64,000 nt of DNA from Actinomyces sp. (GTDB taxonomy: Bacteria; Actinomycetota; Actinomycetes; Actinomycetales; Actinomycetaceae), in assembly GCA_018375675.1 (NCBI GenBank), contig JAHACW010000001.1, forward strand, positions 1 to 64,000. The letters are read 5' to 3'. This document shows, in pieces, positions 8,608-16,299 of this stretch. The notes beneath the pieces were generated by a model that was given only the letters and a program-made list of their open reading frames with translations, was not told the origin of the DNA and made no database searches. Made by a program: the position numbers and the translations under genes. Position 1 is the first letter of the stretch. Each line of letters begins with the position of its first letter.

Positions 8608-8767
8608 GTGTGCTCCTTGGGTCTTCATTGACGAGGCCGGGGCCGGGGTTGCGTTAACGATAACACTTTCACACGCGCGACGACAGCGACCTGTCGTCCT
8701 TTATCTGACACCCTGTTCGCTATTAGTGTCTTGATCCCGGATTATCGACCAGGCATCTAGCGCTGAC

Positions 8768-9367
8768 CTACCGAGCGCCGAAGCCCGCGATGAAGAGCTC
8801 ACGCGCGCGGTCGATGGCGGCGAGTTCCTTGTCGGTAAGCGGCTTGGTGGCGCTGCGCTCGATGAAGGTCAGAACGACGGACGCGTAGACGTCTGCGGCC
8901 AGTGGAAGCACCTCGTCGCCCATGCGACCACGGGCCCAATCGGTAAATACCGAACAGCACGTGCGATAAAGCTGCTCATGCAGGTCGCCGTCGCCTCCCA
9001 CACGGATCGCCAGCAGTGTTTTCAGGGCATTGCCGTTACGCGCGTAGACATCAGCCAGGTGACGGGCGACGTCGCGAGTCTCGTGCTCCTCTCCGAACCA
9101 CAGGCCCTGAAGCGCCGGGGTGATCTCCTCAAGGAGGAAGGAGACGACCTCGGCGAGGAGGGCGTCCTTGTCGGTGTAGTGGTCGTAGAAGGTCGTGCGC
9201 GAGACCATCGACGCGGCGCAGATGTCGGTGACGCTCACGTGCGCATACGGCTTTGCCTGGCACGCCTTGACGAGGCCGGAGCGGATCGCCCGACGCGTCT
9301 TCCGGATGCGCAGGTCCAGGTTCTTTTCGGCTTCGCGCCCATGCTTATCCGCGCTGCGCAGGAACAT
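8768..9367 (-). CDS. TetR-family transcriptional regulator
   Basis: This 199-aa regulator has a clear N-terminal helix-turn-helix (VSVTDICAASMVSRTTFYDH, residues ~44-63) and a C-terminal helical ligand-binding region typical of TetR/AcrR repressors. It is divergent from the hydrolase gene at 9495 across a 127-base gap, the usual layout for a repressor controlling itself and its neighbour. The ligand is unknown. The dispersed motif lies at 9269-9277 within the coding region. Confidence 0.85.
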   Translation of the reverse strand: MFLRSADKHGREAEKNLDLRIRKTRRAIRSGLVKACQAKPYAHVSVTDICAASMVSRTTFYDHYTDKDALLAEVVSFLLEEITPALQGLWFGEEHETRDVARHLADVYARNGNALKTLLAIRVGGDGDLHEQLYRTCCSVFTDWARGRMGDEVLPLAADVYASVVLTFIERSATKPLTDKELAAIDRARELFIAGFGAR

Positions 9368-9494
9368 GTCTCTCCGATCATTTTTCCGCTATCAATAGGC
9401 TTATCCTACGCATAGCGGCCGCTCCGTCCGGTATCCAACACTCCGTTTGTTATTGTGCGGCCCACCGCACGTAGGCCGGCAATACAGTCGATGC
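9368..9494. promoter_or_regulatory. Divergent promoter region between tetR-type gene and hydrolase gene
   Basis: This 127-base intergenic stretch is locally AT-rich (atttttccgctatcaatagg, then gtttgttattg). It should hold both promoters and the TetR operator. I cannot point to one convincing palindrome. Confidence 0.4.
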
Positions 9495-10664
9495 ATGTTC
9501 AGCGAATACACCGGCAACCGCCAATTTGACCTGCAGCTCAACCGTTACCTCGGACCGATTCTGGACCGGCCTGGAATGGATCGGTTTTCAACGAGCACCC
9601 TTGCCCGCATCCGTTCCACTTCCCAGATCACGGAGTTCGCCCAACGCATGGCGGCTCGCTTCGACGCCGAGGGGGACGCGGAGGCCGCGTGGCGACTCTA
9701 CTTTCTGGCCGCCTTCTACCTGCCCGAGCACGACCAGCGAAAGCGGCACTTCATCGAAGCGGCATCGCGTAACTTCGACGCCTCTCATACTCACCTGGCG
9801 ATGCGCCGACACACAGTCCCTTACAAAGATGGCTCACTGACGGCGATCCACTGGCAGGCTGATCCTGACGATCGTGCCCGCTTCCCCGACGCACCTTCCA
9901 CCCTCGTCATGATGAATGGCTTCGACGGATACGCGGAGGAGATCATGGCGTTCGCCGAGCGCTTCCCCTGCCGCCCCTTCGACGTCGTTACCTTCGACGG
10001 ACCCGGACAGGGACACACCGCCCTGGCGGGCATGCCTCTGGAGCCACGTTGGGAACTCCCAACGACCGCCGTCCTGGACTACTTCGGCCTCGACAGCGCC
10101 GCCGCCCTCGGGGTCTCCTTCGGCGGCTACCTCGTCATGCGGGCCGCCGCCCACTGCCCGCGCATCAGCCACGTGATCGCCTTCGACATGATGTACCAGC
10201 TACTGGACGGGCTGACACTACCCCTGCCCGCACCCATCCGCCCGCTCGCGGCCTCGATTGTCAAGCGCGCCCGTCCCGCATGGCTCTTCGACGCGACCAT
10301 GTCCGTCGCAGCCCACGCGAGCGCGGACCTCGCGTGGAAACTGCAGCAGGCGCGCCACCTGACGGGACTGGATAAGCCGAGCGACGTCCTGCGGGCGCTG
10401 GCGGCGTACACGATGGAGCCCCTTGCGGGCATGATCCGCCAGCCCTGCCTGGTGATGGCGGGCGACGCGGACCAGTACGTCCCCTTTGAGCGCCTGTCCG
10501 ATGTGCGCCGCATTCTTGCGGGCGCGGCTTCGCTGGACGTGCGCACTTTCCACGAGGCCGAGGACCCAGGCATGGCCCAGCACTGCCAGGTAGGTGATCT
10601 GGACCGCGCCTTCGCGATCATGGGCGACTGGCTCAGCGGCCAGCGACCCCGCAGCGACGCATGA
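9495..10664 (+). CDS. Alpha/beta hydrolase (esterase/peptidase type)
   Basis: This 389-aa protein has an N-terminal helical region (1-~125) and an alpha/beta-hydrolase core. The nucleophile elbow GVSFGGY gives S208, and an acid/His pair is likely in the C-terminal third (VMAGDADQYVPFERL, then AQHCQVGD). The oxyanion segment MMNGFDGYAEE precedes it. The architecture resembles FrsA/DPOH-type hydrolases with a helical cap. No signal peptide is seen, so it is cytoplasmic. Its start ATG was chosen as the first in-frame ATG after the divergent promoter region. It converges on the HAD gene, and the 3' ends overlap by 32 bases. Confidence 0.75.
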   Translation: MFSEYTGNRQFDLQLNRYLGPILDRPGMDRFSTSTLARIRSTSQITEFAQRMAARFDAEGDAEAAWRLYFLAAFYLPEHDQRKRHFIEAASRNFDASHTHLAMRRHTVPYKDGSLTAIHWQADPDDRARFPDAPSTLVMMNGFDGYAEEIMAFAERFPCRPFDVVTFDGPGQGHTALAGMPLEPRWELPTTAVLDYFGLDSAAALGVSFGGYLVMRAAAHCPRISHVIAFDMMYQLLDGLTLPLPAPIRPLAASIVKRARPAWLFDATMSVAAHASADLAWKLQQARHLTGLDKPSDVLRALAAYTMEPLAGMIRQPCLVMAGDADQYVPFERLSDVRRILAGAASLDVRTFHEAEDPGMAQHCQVGDLDRAFAIMGDWLSGQRPRSDA

Positions 10665-11550
10665 TCGCGTGCATGACGGCGGCGGCACCGTCGTTTTCGA
10701 CGGCGGCCGTCACGTGGTCGGCGTGGGCACGCACCTCGTCGGAGGCCCCACCCATGGCGACGCCGAAAGCCGCCCACTCGATCATCGCGATGTCGTTCGT
10801 ACCGTCGCCAACGGCGACGGTCCCACACGCGGGCAGGCCGAGACGCTGACGCAGAGACTCCAGGCCACTCGCCTTGGTCACCCCGAGCGGCTCAATATCC
10901 GCCCAGGACGTCCAGCCGACGAAGACCTCGTGGGTGCGCGACACATCCAGGGAGGCGAGGATCCGATCGAACTCCTCACGATCCATGTCGGCGGCGCGCA
11001 CGACGATTTTCGGCGTGGGCGTGGAGGCGAGCTCCTCCATCGACACGATGCGGTGATCGCTCCCCTCGATCTCGTTGTTCGGGAAGGGAGCGGAGAGCAG
11101 GATGTCGGGGTGCGGCATCGACGCGAACACCGAGCCGGGCACGGCCGAGGCGATCTCCTCCAGGATCGGGCCGGGCACGAAGGTGCGCTCCTCGACGATC
11201 TCACACGTCCCGCCGCTCACGCGCACGAGGGTCGCGCCGTTATTGCACAGCGCCCACCCGTCCGTGAACTCCAGGGCATCAAGAACGGGAATCACGCCCT
11301 CCAGCGCGCGACCCGAGGCGATGAGCACCTGGGCGCCCGCGGCGGCGAGGCCGTGGATCCCCTCGAGGACGCGCGGGGTCGCCCCCGCGGGGGTGAGGAT
11401 CGTGCCGTCAATGTCGAGCGCGACCAACACCTGGCCCGCCGACGTCGGAAAGTCGGCGGACAGGGCGGCCGAGGCCTCGTCGAGAAGAACCTCGAAGGGG
11501 CGAGCGACTTCCCCGGTGGAGGGGACCGTCAGGAAGCGCTCTTGGCTCAT
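10633..11550 (-). CDS. HAD-superfamily (Cof-type) phosphatase
   Basis: This 305-aa Cof/IIB-subfamily HAD hydrolase shows motif I ALDIDGTI with D46 as nucleophile and D48 as acid/base. Motif II is IASGRALEG, and the C-terminal motif III/IV is [16 protein letters not shown]. Such enzymes dephosphorylate sugar phosphates or flavin/pyridoxal precursors in the cytoplasm; the substrate cannot be read. The ATG at 11550 overlaps the serS stop by four bases (ATGA), so it is co-translated with serS. A longer upstream reading frame is only a shadow of serS. Confidence 0.85.
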   Translation of the reverse strand: MSQERFLTVPSTGEVARPFEVLLDEASAALSADFPTSAGQVLVALDIDGTILTPAGATPRVLEGIHGLAAAGAQVLIASGRALEGVIPVLDALEFTDGWALCNNGATLVRVSGGTCEIVEERTFVPGPILEEIASAVPGSVFASMPHPDILLSAPFPNNEIEGSDHRIVSMEELASTPTPKIVVRAADMDREEFDRILASLDVSRTHEVFVGWTSWADIEPLGVTKASGLESLRQRLGLPACGTVAVGDGTNDIAMIEWAAFGVAMGGASDEVRAHADHVTAAVENDGAAAVMHAIMRRCGVAGR

Positions 11551-12824
11551 CGAGCGACCGGGCTCAGAACCTCGAGGCCGCCCAGGTAGGGACGCAGGGC
11601 CTCGGGCACGTAGATCGAGCCGTCCGCCTGCTGGTGATTCTCCAGGAAGGCGACAATCCAGCGGGTCGTGGCCAGCGTGCCGTTCAGGGTGGCAACCGCG
11701 GTCATGCCGTCCTCGCGACGCTCGCGAATGCCGAGGCGGCGCGCCTGGAACGTCGTGCAGTTCGAGGTCGACGTGACCTCCATGTAGCGCTCCTGAGTGG
11801 GCAGCCACGCCTCGCAGTCGAACTTGCGGGCAGCGGAGGTACCCAGGTCGCCGGCGGCCGTGTCGATGACGCGGTAGGGCAGCTCAACCTTGGCGAGCAT
11901 CTCCTCTTCCCATGCGAGGAAGCGCTGGTGCTCCTCGGCGGCGTCCTCGGGACGGCAGTAGCTGAACATCTCAGCCTTGTTGAACTGGTGGACACGGATG
12001 ATGCCGCGCGTGTCCTTGCCCGCGGAGCCGGCCTCGCGGCGGTAGCAGGTGGACCAACCCATGTAGCGCTTGGGGCCATCCGACAGGTCGAGGATCTCGT
12101 CGGCGTGGTAGCCGGCGAGGGCCACCTCGGACGTGCCCGTCAGGTACAGGTCGTCGGCGGGCAGGTAGTAGATCTCGTCGGAGTGCTCGTTGAGGAAGCC
12201 GGTACCGCCCATGACCTGAGGGGTCACGAGGGTCGGGGTCATCATCGGCACGAAGCCGTTGGCCAGCGCCTGGTCCATGGCCATCGTCATGAGGGCCAGT
12301 TCGAGGCGGGCGCCGATGCCCTTGAGGTAGTAGAAGCGGGCGCCGGAGACCTTCGCGCCGCGCTTGGTGTCGATCGCGTCCAGGCCCTCACCCAGGGCGA
12401 GGTGATCCTGAGGCTCGAAACCCTCGGCAGCGAAGTCGCGGGGCGCGGGGCCCTCGTGGCGCAGAACCACGAAGTCGTCCTCGCCACCGACGGGCACGCC
12501 GTCGACGACCAGGTTGGGCAGGAGACGCGCGAGGCGGTCGGCCTCGGCGTCGGCGGCGTTCGCGGCGGCCTCAGCGGCCTTCACCTGCTCAGCAAGCTCC
12601 TTGGCCTGAGCCAGGATCGCCGGACGCTCCTCCTTGGAGGCGCGGCCCACGGACTTGGAGACCTCTTTTTGGGTGGCTCGCAGCGTCTCGAAAGCCTGCA
12701 GGGCCTCGCGGCGGGCGGCGTCGGCCGCGATGATCTCATCGACGAGGCCGGGGTTCGCTCCGCGGGCACGCTGGGAGGCGCGGGCGGGTTCGGGGTTTTC
12801 ACGCAGGGCACGCACATCAATCAT
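11547..12824 (-). CDS. serS: Seryl-tRNA synthetase
   Basis: This 425-aa class II aminoacyl-tRNA synthetase charges tRNA-Ser. The N-terminal long coiled-coil arm (residues ~28-105) is followed by the catalytic core with motif 2 ([15 protein letters not shown], then VHQFNKAE) and motif 3 ([18 protein letters not shown]). Length is normal. The start at 12824 gives the canonical [10 protein letters not shown]; an ATG three codons upstream is possible. The dispersed motif at 12741-12749 codes for GLV in the coiled-coil arm. The gene is coupled to the HAD phosphatase downstream. Confidence 0.95.
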   Translation of the reverse strand: MIDVRALRENPEPARASQRARGANPGLVDEIIAADAARREALQAFETLRATQKEVSKSVGRASKEERPAILAQAKELAEQVKAAEAAANAADAEADRLARLLPNLVVDGVPVGGEDDFVVLRHEGPAPRDFAAEGFEPQDHLALGEGLDAIDTKRGAKVSGARFYYLKGIGARLELALMTMAMDQALANGFVPMMTPTLVTPQVMGGTGFLNEHSDEIYYLPADDLYLTGTSEVALAGYHADEILDLSDGPKRYMGWSTCYRREAGSAGKDTRGIIRVHQFNKAEMFSYCRPEDAAEEHQRFLAWEEEMLAKVELPYRVIDTAAGDLGTSAARKFDCEAWLPTQERYMEVTSTSNCTTFQARRLGIRERREDGMTAVATLNGTLATTRWIVAFLENHQQADGSIYVPEALRPYLGGLEVLSPVAR

Positions 12825-12900
12825 GTCTCCCATCCTATGCCAGGTGAGCGCGCCGTGTCCCCTACCGACCTGACTTTGAATTCAATACGGCAGGTCAGGG

Positions 12901-13052
12901 TTATACACAAACTACATCCCTGGGGTCTTCAAAACCCTGAAAGTTATCCACCTTTGGTGCATAACCGTGTGGACAACATGATGGCGAGCACACGTCAGCT
13001 CGTCTCTGGTGACACGAAGTGCAACGAAAAGCCACTTCACAACCCGTCCACA
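12901..13052. promoter_or_regulatory. Cluster of DnaA-box-like sites
   Basis: The gap between divergent serS and the lipid kinase gene holds ttatacaca (12901-12909), ttatccacc (12944-12952), tgtggacaa (12968-12976, the exact reverse complement of the actinobacterial box TTGTCCACA) and ccgtccaca (13044-13052). No dnaA, dnaN or gyrB lies near, so this is not the chromosomal origin as such. It may titrate DnaA or mediate DnaA control of serS. Confidence 0.45.
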
Positions 13053-13078
13053 GGCACAAAGCGGGATACGCTAAGCCT

Positions 13079-14398
13079 ATGGACGCAACACCGTGGGTAC
13101 TCGCCGCCGTCGCCGGAGCCGGAGCGATCGGAGTCGCGCGTCTGGCAACCGCCCTCACCCGCAAGCACCGTCGCCGCAAGGCCCTTGATATCCCCGCATC
13201 GGTGGACGACCCGACGCGCGGACGGCCACGTCCCTGGATCATCATGAACCCCTCCAAGCACGAGGATCCCCAGGCCTTCAAGGACCGCATCAACCGTAAG
13301 GCCAAGGAACTCGGCATCGATCACGTGCACTGGCGCGAGACCACCCGCGAGGACCCCGGCACCGGGCAGGCCGTGCGCGCCCTCGAGGAGGGAGCCTCCG
13401 TCGTCATCGCCGCGGGCGGAGACGGAACGGTGCGCGCAGTCGCCGCCGGCATGGCGGGATCCGGCGTCCGCATGGGCATCATCCCCGTGGGCACCGGCAA
13501 CGTCCTGGCCGGAAACCTCTCCGTCCCCGACGACCCCGAAGAGGCCCTCGCCGTCGCGCTCGACCGCAATCACCGCGCCGTCGACCTGGCGTGGGTACGC
13601 GTCGAAGACGTCACCCAGGAGTCCACTCAGCCCACCGAGGGCGGACTGCGCCTCACGGCACGCACCGCACTACACCCCGAAGCCAGCGCTGCGGACCAGG
13701 ACGCTCCTGCCTCGTCGAATGAGCCGCGCGCGGACGAGTACGCATGCCTCGTCGTCGCGGGCATGGGCTACGACGGCGCAACGATGGCGGACACGAACCC
13801 CGAACTGAAGAAGCGCATCGGATGGATCGCCTACGTGTGGGCCGGCCTGGGTGCGATGGGCGTTCCGCGCATGAAGGCGCGCCTGACCCTGCGCTCCCCC
13901 GCCGCTCGAGTGGCGGACCCCCTGGGCATCGGCGACCAGATCGCGGGAGAGGCCCTAAACGAGGCCGCCTCGGCGAGCGCGGAACCCCTGCGCTCACCCG
14001 CCGATGAGATCACGCGCGTCGAGGCGCGTTCCGTCATGTTCGCGAACGCGGGCGAGATGAAGATGCTGGTCCTCGCCCCCGATGCGGAGCTGTCGGACGG
14101 CCTCATCGACGTCATCGCGGTCGACGCGCACGCCGGCCTGCTCGGCTGGGCGGACGTGACCTGGAAGATGCTCGGCCAGCTCATCGGCCTGCGTCCCATT
14201 AACCTGCCCGTCTCGACCGGCAAGGTCGCGTTCCGCCAGGCGAAGGGCGCGTCCGTCACGGCCGAAGAAGCACAGGTGTGCCAGGTGGACGGCGACGCGA
14301 TCGGCCTCGCCCACACCATGCACATCCGCATGCAGGCCGGCGCCCTCGACATCGCCGTGCCCGCCGAGCGCACATGGATGGAGCTGCTGCCCGGCTGA
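13079..14398 (+). CDS. Diacylglycerol kinase-family lipid kinase
   Basis: This 439-aa protein has one N-terminal TM segment followed by a DAGK catalytic domain. The nucleotide-binding signature AAGGDGTVRAV includes G113-T117, and IIPVGTGNVLAGNL follows. Family members (DgkB, YegS, sphingosine-kinase-like) phosphorylate diacylglycerol or related lipids with ATP at the membrane. A ~35-residue Ala/Ser/Glu-rich insertion (DQDAPASSNEPRADE) breaks the domain and includes an APASS linker related to the dispersed motif. Overall it is longer than YegS (~300 aa). Substrate is unproven. Confidence 0.85.
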   Translation: MDATPWVLAAVAGAGAIGVARLATALTRKHRRRKALDIPASVDDPTRGRPRPWIIMNPSKHEDPQAFKDRINRKAKELGIDHVHWRETTREDPGTGQAVRALEEGASVVIAAGGDGTVRAVAAGMAGSGVRMGIIPVGTGNVLAGNLSVPDDPEEALAVALDRNHRAVDLAWVRVEDVTQESTQPTEGGLRLTARTALHPEASAADQDAPASSNEPRADEYACLVVAGMGYDGATMADTNPELKKRIGWIAYVWAGLGAMGVPRMKARLTLRSPAARVADPLGIGDQIAGEALNEAASASAEPLRSPADEITRVEARSVMFANAGEMKMLVLAPDAELSDGLIDVIAVDAHAGLLGWADVTWKMLGQLIGLRPINLPVSTGKVAFRQAKGASVTAEEAQVCQVDGDAIGLAHTMHIRMQAGALDIAVPAERTWMELLPG

Positions 14399-14511
14399 TA
14401 CCGCGTCCATAAGAGGCACACAACGCGTGGAACTTTGGGGACTGATGGGAGCAAGCCAAGGCGTTTCTGCGGCAGTCTGAAGGATTGCCCGCATATCGAC
14501 TTGTTGCTCAA

Positions 14512-14603
14512 TGGTGTTACACCACTTATCGGGGTATTACACCAGCTCGGAGATGGTGCAATACCCCCTAACTGGTGTAATGCTCCCTAACTGGTGCAGA
14601 CCT
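14512..14603 (+). repeat. 92-bp direct repeat, copy 1
   Basis: This copy is essentially identical to 14993-15084. Inside it ggggtattacacca pairs with tggtgcaataccccc as a hairpin, followed by two tandem ~20-base units of the form GGTG-yAAT-n-CyCCCTAAC. The first 13 bases, tggtgttacacca, are themselves palindromic. Confidence 0.9.
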
Positions 14604-14751
14604 GCCCAATCTAGCTCGTTGAGAAGCTCACTGGAGCGGCTATGGAGCGGCGCATACCGCGCACGAGCTTGTTGCCAAGTAGCAGTGCTGCAGAGTCTGC
14701 GCCCATTGAACGCCGACAGCAGGCATGCCGGCGACAAAGTCCACAACGACG

Positions 14752-14850
14752 CTTGTTACCGATGAGGTGTTACACCCGATCGGGAAGATTCAACCCCTTC
14801 TGATCGGGTGGAATCTTCCCGATCAGGTTGAATCTTCCCTAACGGGTTGA
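14752..14850 (+). repeat. GGTTGAATCTTCCC-type modular repeat
   Basis: This stretch is built of tandem ~20-base units with a GGTTGAATCTTCCC core joined by GATC- or TAAC-type linkers. 14752-14836 matches the reverse complement of 46133-46217 with only a few differences, although the two loci are 31 kb apart. Confidence 0.85.
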
Positions 14851-14992
14851 ATCCCAACGATGGGACGCTAGATTTCTCGTTGCACCTCGACCAGGCGTCT
14901 CGTTACGCCTCGGCGCGGAGCCTCGAGACTAGGGCTCGTATATCTCCAACACCAACCCACTGCACATCTCCACGATCCGCCTTGTTTCTAAC

Positions 14993-15084
14993 TGGTGTTA
15001 CACCACTTATCGGGGTATTACACCAGCTCGGAGATGGTGCAATACCCCCTAACTGGTGTAATGCTCCCTAACTGGTGCAGACCT
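14993..15084 (+). repeat. 92-bp direct repeat, copy 2
   Basis: This is the second copy of the hairpin-forming GGTG-yAAT module array. It ends 40 bases before the pheA stop, so it may also affect the 3' end of the pheA transcript. Confidence 0.9.
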
Positions 15085-15123
15085 CCCGGGGCGACGCCTA
15101 TTGGCTCAGCGCGGCAGCGCACG

Positions 15124-16131
15124 TCAGGCCAGTGGCCAGGACGGCGCATTGCCCGCAGCCTCGCCCGTGCCGTCCCCACCGTGCAGCAGGTCCGCGACCC
15201 ACGCACGACCCGCGCGGAAGGCCTCGTCCGTCGTGCCAGGGGCAACCGACGCGCGCACGCCGTCGACGCGCGGGTAGGAGCCCATGAAGCGAACATCCGG
15301 CGAGTAGCGGTGTAGGCCGACGAGGGCCGCCTGGACGCGCTCCTCACGGATGTGGCCGACGATGTCGATGCTGAACGTGTAATTGCCGAGGCCGTCGCCG
15401 CTCGGGCGCGACTCGATGCGCGACAGGTCGACGCCGCGCGCCGAGAACTGCTCGAGGAGGGTCAGCAGAGCGCCCGACTCGTTGACCGGCAGGGCCACCT
15501 GGATGGTCGTCTTATCCGCGCCGGTCGGCGGGGGCACCACGCCGGGGCGGGCCACGAGGACGAAGCGGGTGATCGCACCCGGGTTGTCGGCGACGTCGGT
15601 GAACAGGGCCTCCAGGCCGTAGGTGTTGACCGAAACTGCGTTGCACAGGGCAGCGTCGAAAGACGCATCGCCGTCCGAGAGGAGCTCGGCGGCGGCAGCC
15701 GTCGAGGTGGAGGGCACGTGGATCGCACCGGGGAAGGTCTCCTCGACCCAGCCGCGACACTGCGCCCACGCATGCGGGTGGGTGCCGATACGGCGGATGT
15801 CCTCGGGGCGTGTGCCCGGCAGGACGGCCAGCTGGAAGACAACATGCACGTGCATCTCGGCGACGATGACGAGGGGCTCACCGTGCGAGAGCGAATCCAA
15901 CGTCGCGTTGACGCCGCCCTCGATGGAGTTTTCAATCGGGACGACGGCGCGGTCGGCCTCACCACGGCGCACGGCCGCGAGCGCTTGCGGGGCACTCGTC
16001 ATCGGCATGAGGATCGCGCCGGCGGGAGCGACCTGGTGGACGGCCTGCTCGGTGAACGTACCGAAGGGACCGAGGAAGGCGATACGAAGCTTGTCACCGA
16101 GGGGAGCGGGGCCGGGAATGTTCGTCGTCAT
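15124..16131 (-). CDS. pheA: Prephenate dehydratase
   Basis: This 335-aa enzyme converts prephenate to phenylpyruvate in phenylalanine synthesis. The catalytic PDT domain opens with IAFLGPFGTFTEQA and contains VPIENSIEGGV; a Thr-Arg-Phe stretch (ITRFVLVAR) near residue 190 matches the conserved catalytic TRF. A C-terminal ACT domain carries ESRPSGDGLGNYTFSID for phenylalanine feedback. There is no fused chorismate mutase, as usual in Actinobacteria. A ~60-residue polar tail after the ACT domain is longer than average. The motif copy at 15220-15228 lies in that tail. Confidence 0.93.
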   Translation of the reverse strand: MTTNIPGPAPLGDKLRIAFLGPFGTFTEQAVHQVAPAGAILMPMTSAPQALAAVRRGEADRAVVPIENSIEGGVNATLDSLSHGEPLVIVAEMHVHVVFQLAVLPGTRPEDIRRIGTHPHAWAQCRGWVEETFPGAIHVPSTSTAAAAELLSDGDASFDAALCNAVSVNTYGLEALFTDVADNPGAITRFVLVARPGVVPPPTGADKTTIQVALPVNESGALLTLLEQFSARGVDLSRIESRPSGDGLGNYTFSIDIVGHIREERVQAALVGLHRYSPDVRFMGSYPRVDGVRASVAPGTTDEAFRAGRAWVADLLHGGDGTGEAAGNAPSWPLA

Positions 16132-16299
16132 GGTGTCAAGGGTAACGAGAGCGAAGGGAGTGGCGCGGCCTCGTTTCGAGGACAGGAGCGCATTGTGGCC
16201 AATCGCGCGGGTTCAGAGGCCGGGCGGGCCTCACGTCGGCGCGCCACCGGCCTCGCGCGGAACTCCCCAGGCAGCGGCCCCCAGGAAAACGACCGAGCG

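Larger units (their letters stand above)
14399..15123. repeat. Repeat-rich convergent intergenic region
   Basis: This 725-base non-coding gap lies between the lipid kinase and pheA genes. It holds a 92-base direct repeat (14512-14603 and 14993-15084) and, between the copies, an ~85-base module (14752-14836) that recurs inverted at 46133-46217. The rest (14604-14751, 14851-14992) shows no gene or RNA I recognise. Short ORFs here are translations of the repeat itself. Confidence 0.8.

Noticed and set aside
8641-8767. Possible LacI-type operator cgttaacgataac upstream of the FGGY kinase gene.
   Set aside because: One short near-palindrome without a LacI gene nearby; too weak to list as a site.
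12901-13052. Considered as the chromosome origin.
   Set aside because: No dnaA, dnaN, recF or gyrB nearby and too few boxes.
14512-15084. Spaced repeats considered as a CRISPR array.
   Set aside because: Only two long copies 481 bp apart, units change orientation and core, no cas genes in the window.
14511-15315. Two ORFs with identical first 31 residues (MVLHHLSGYYTSSEM...).
   Set aside because: Both are translations of the 92-bp direct repeat and then diverge into unrelated sequence; no ribosome site.
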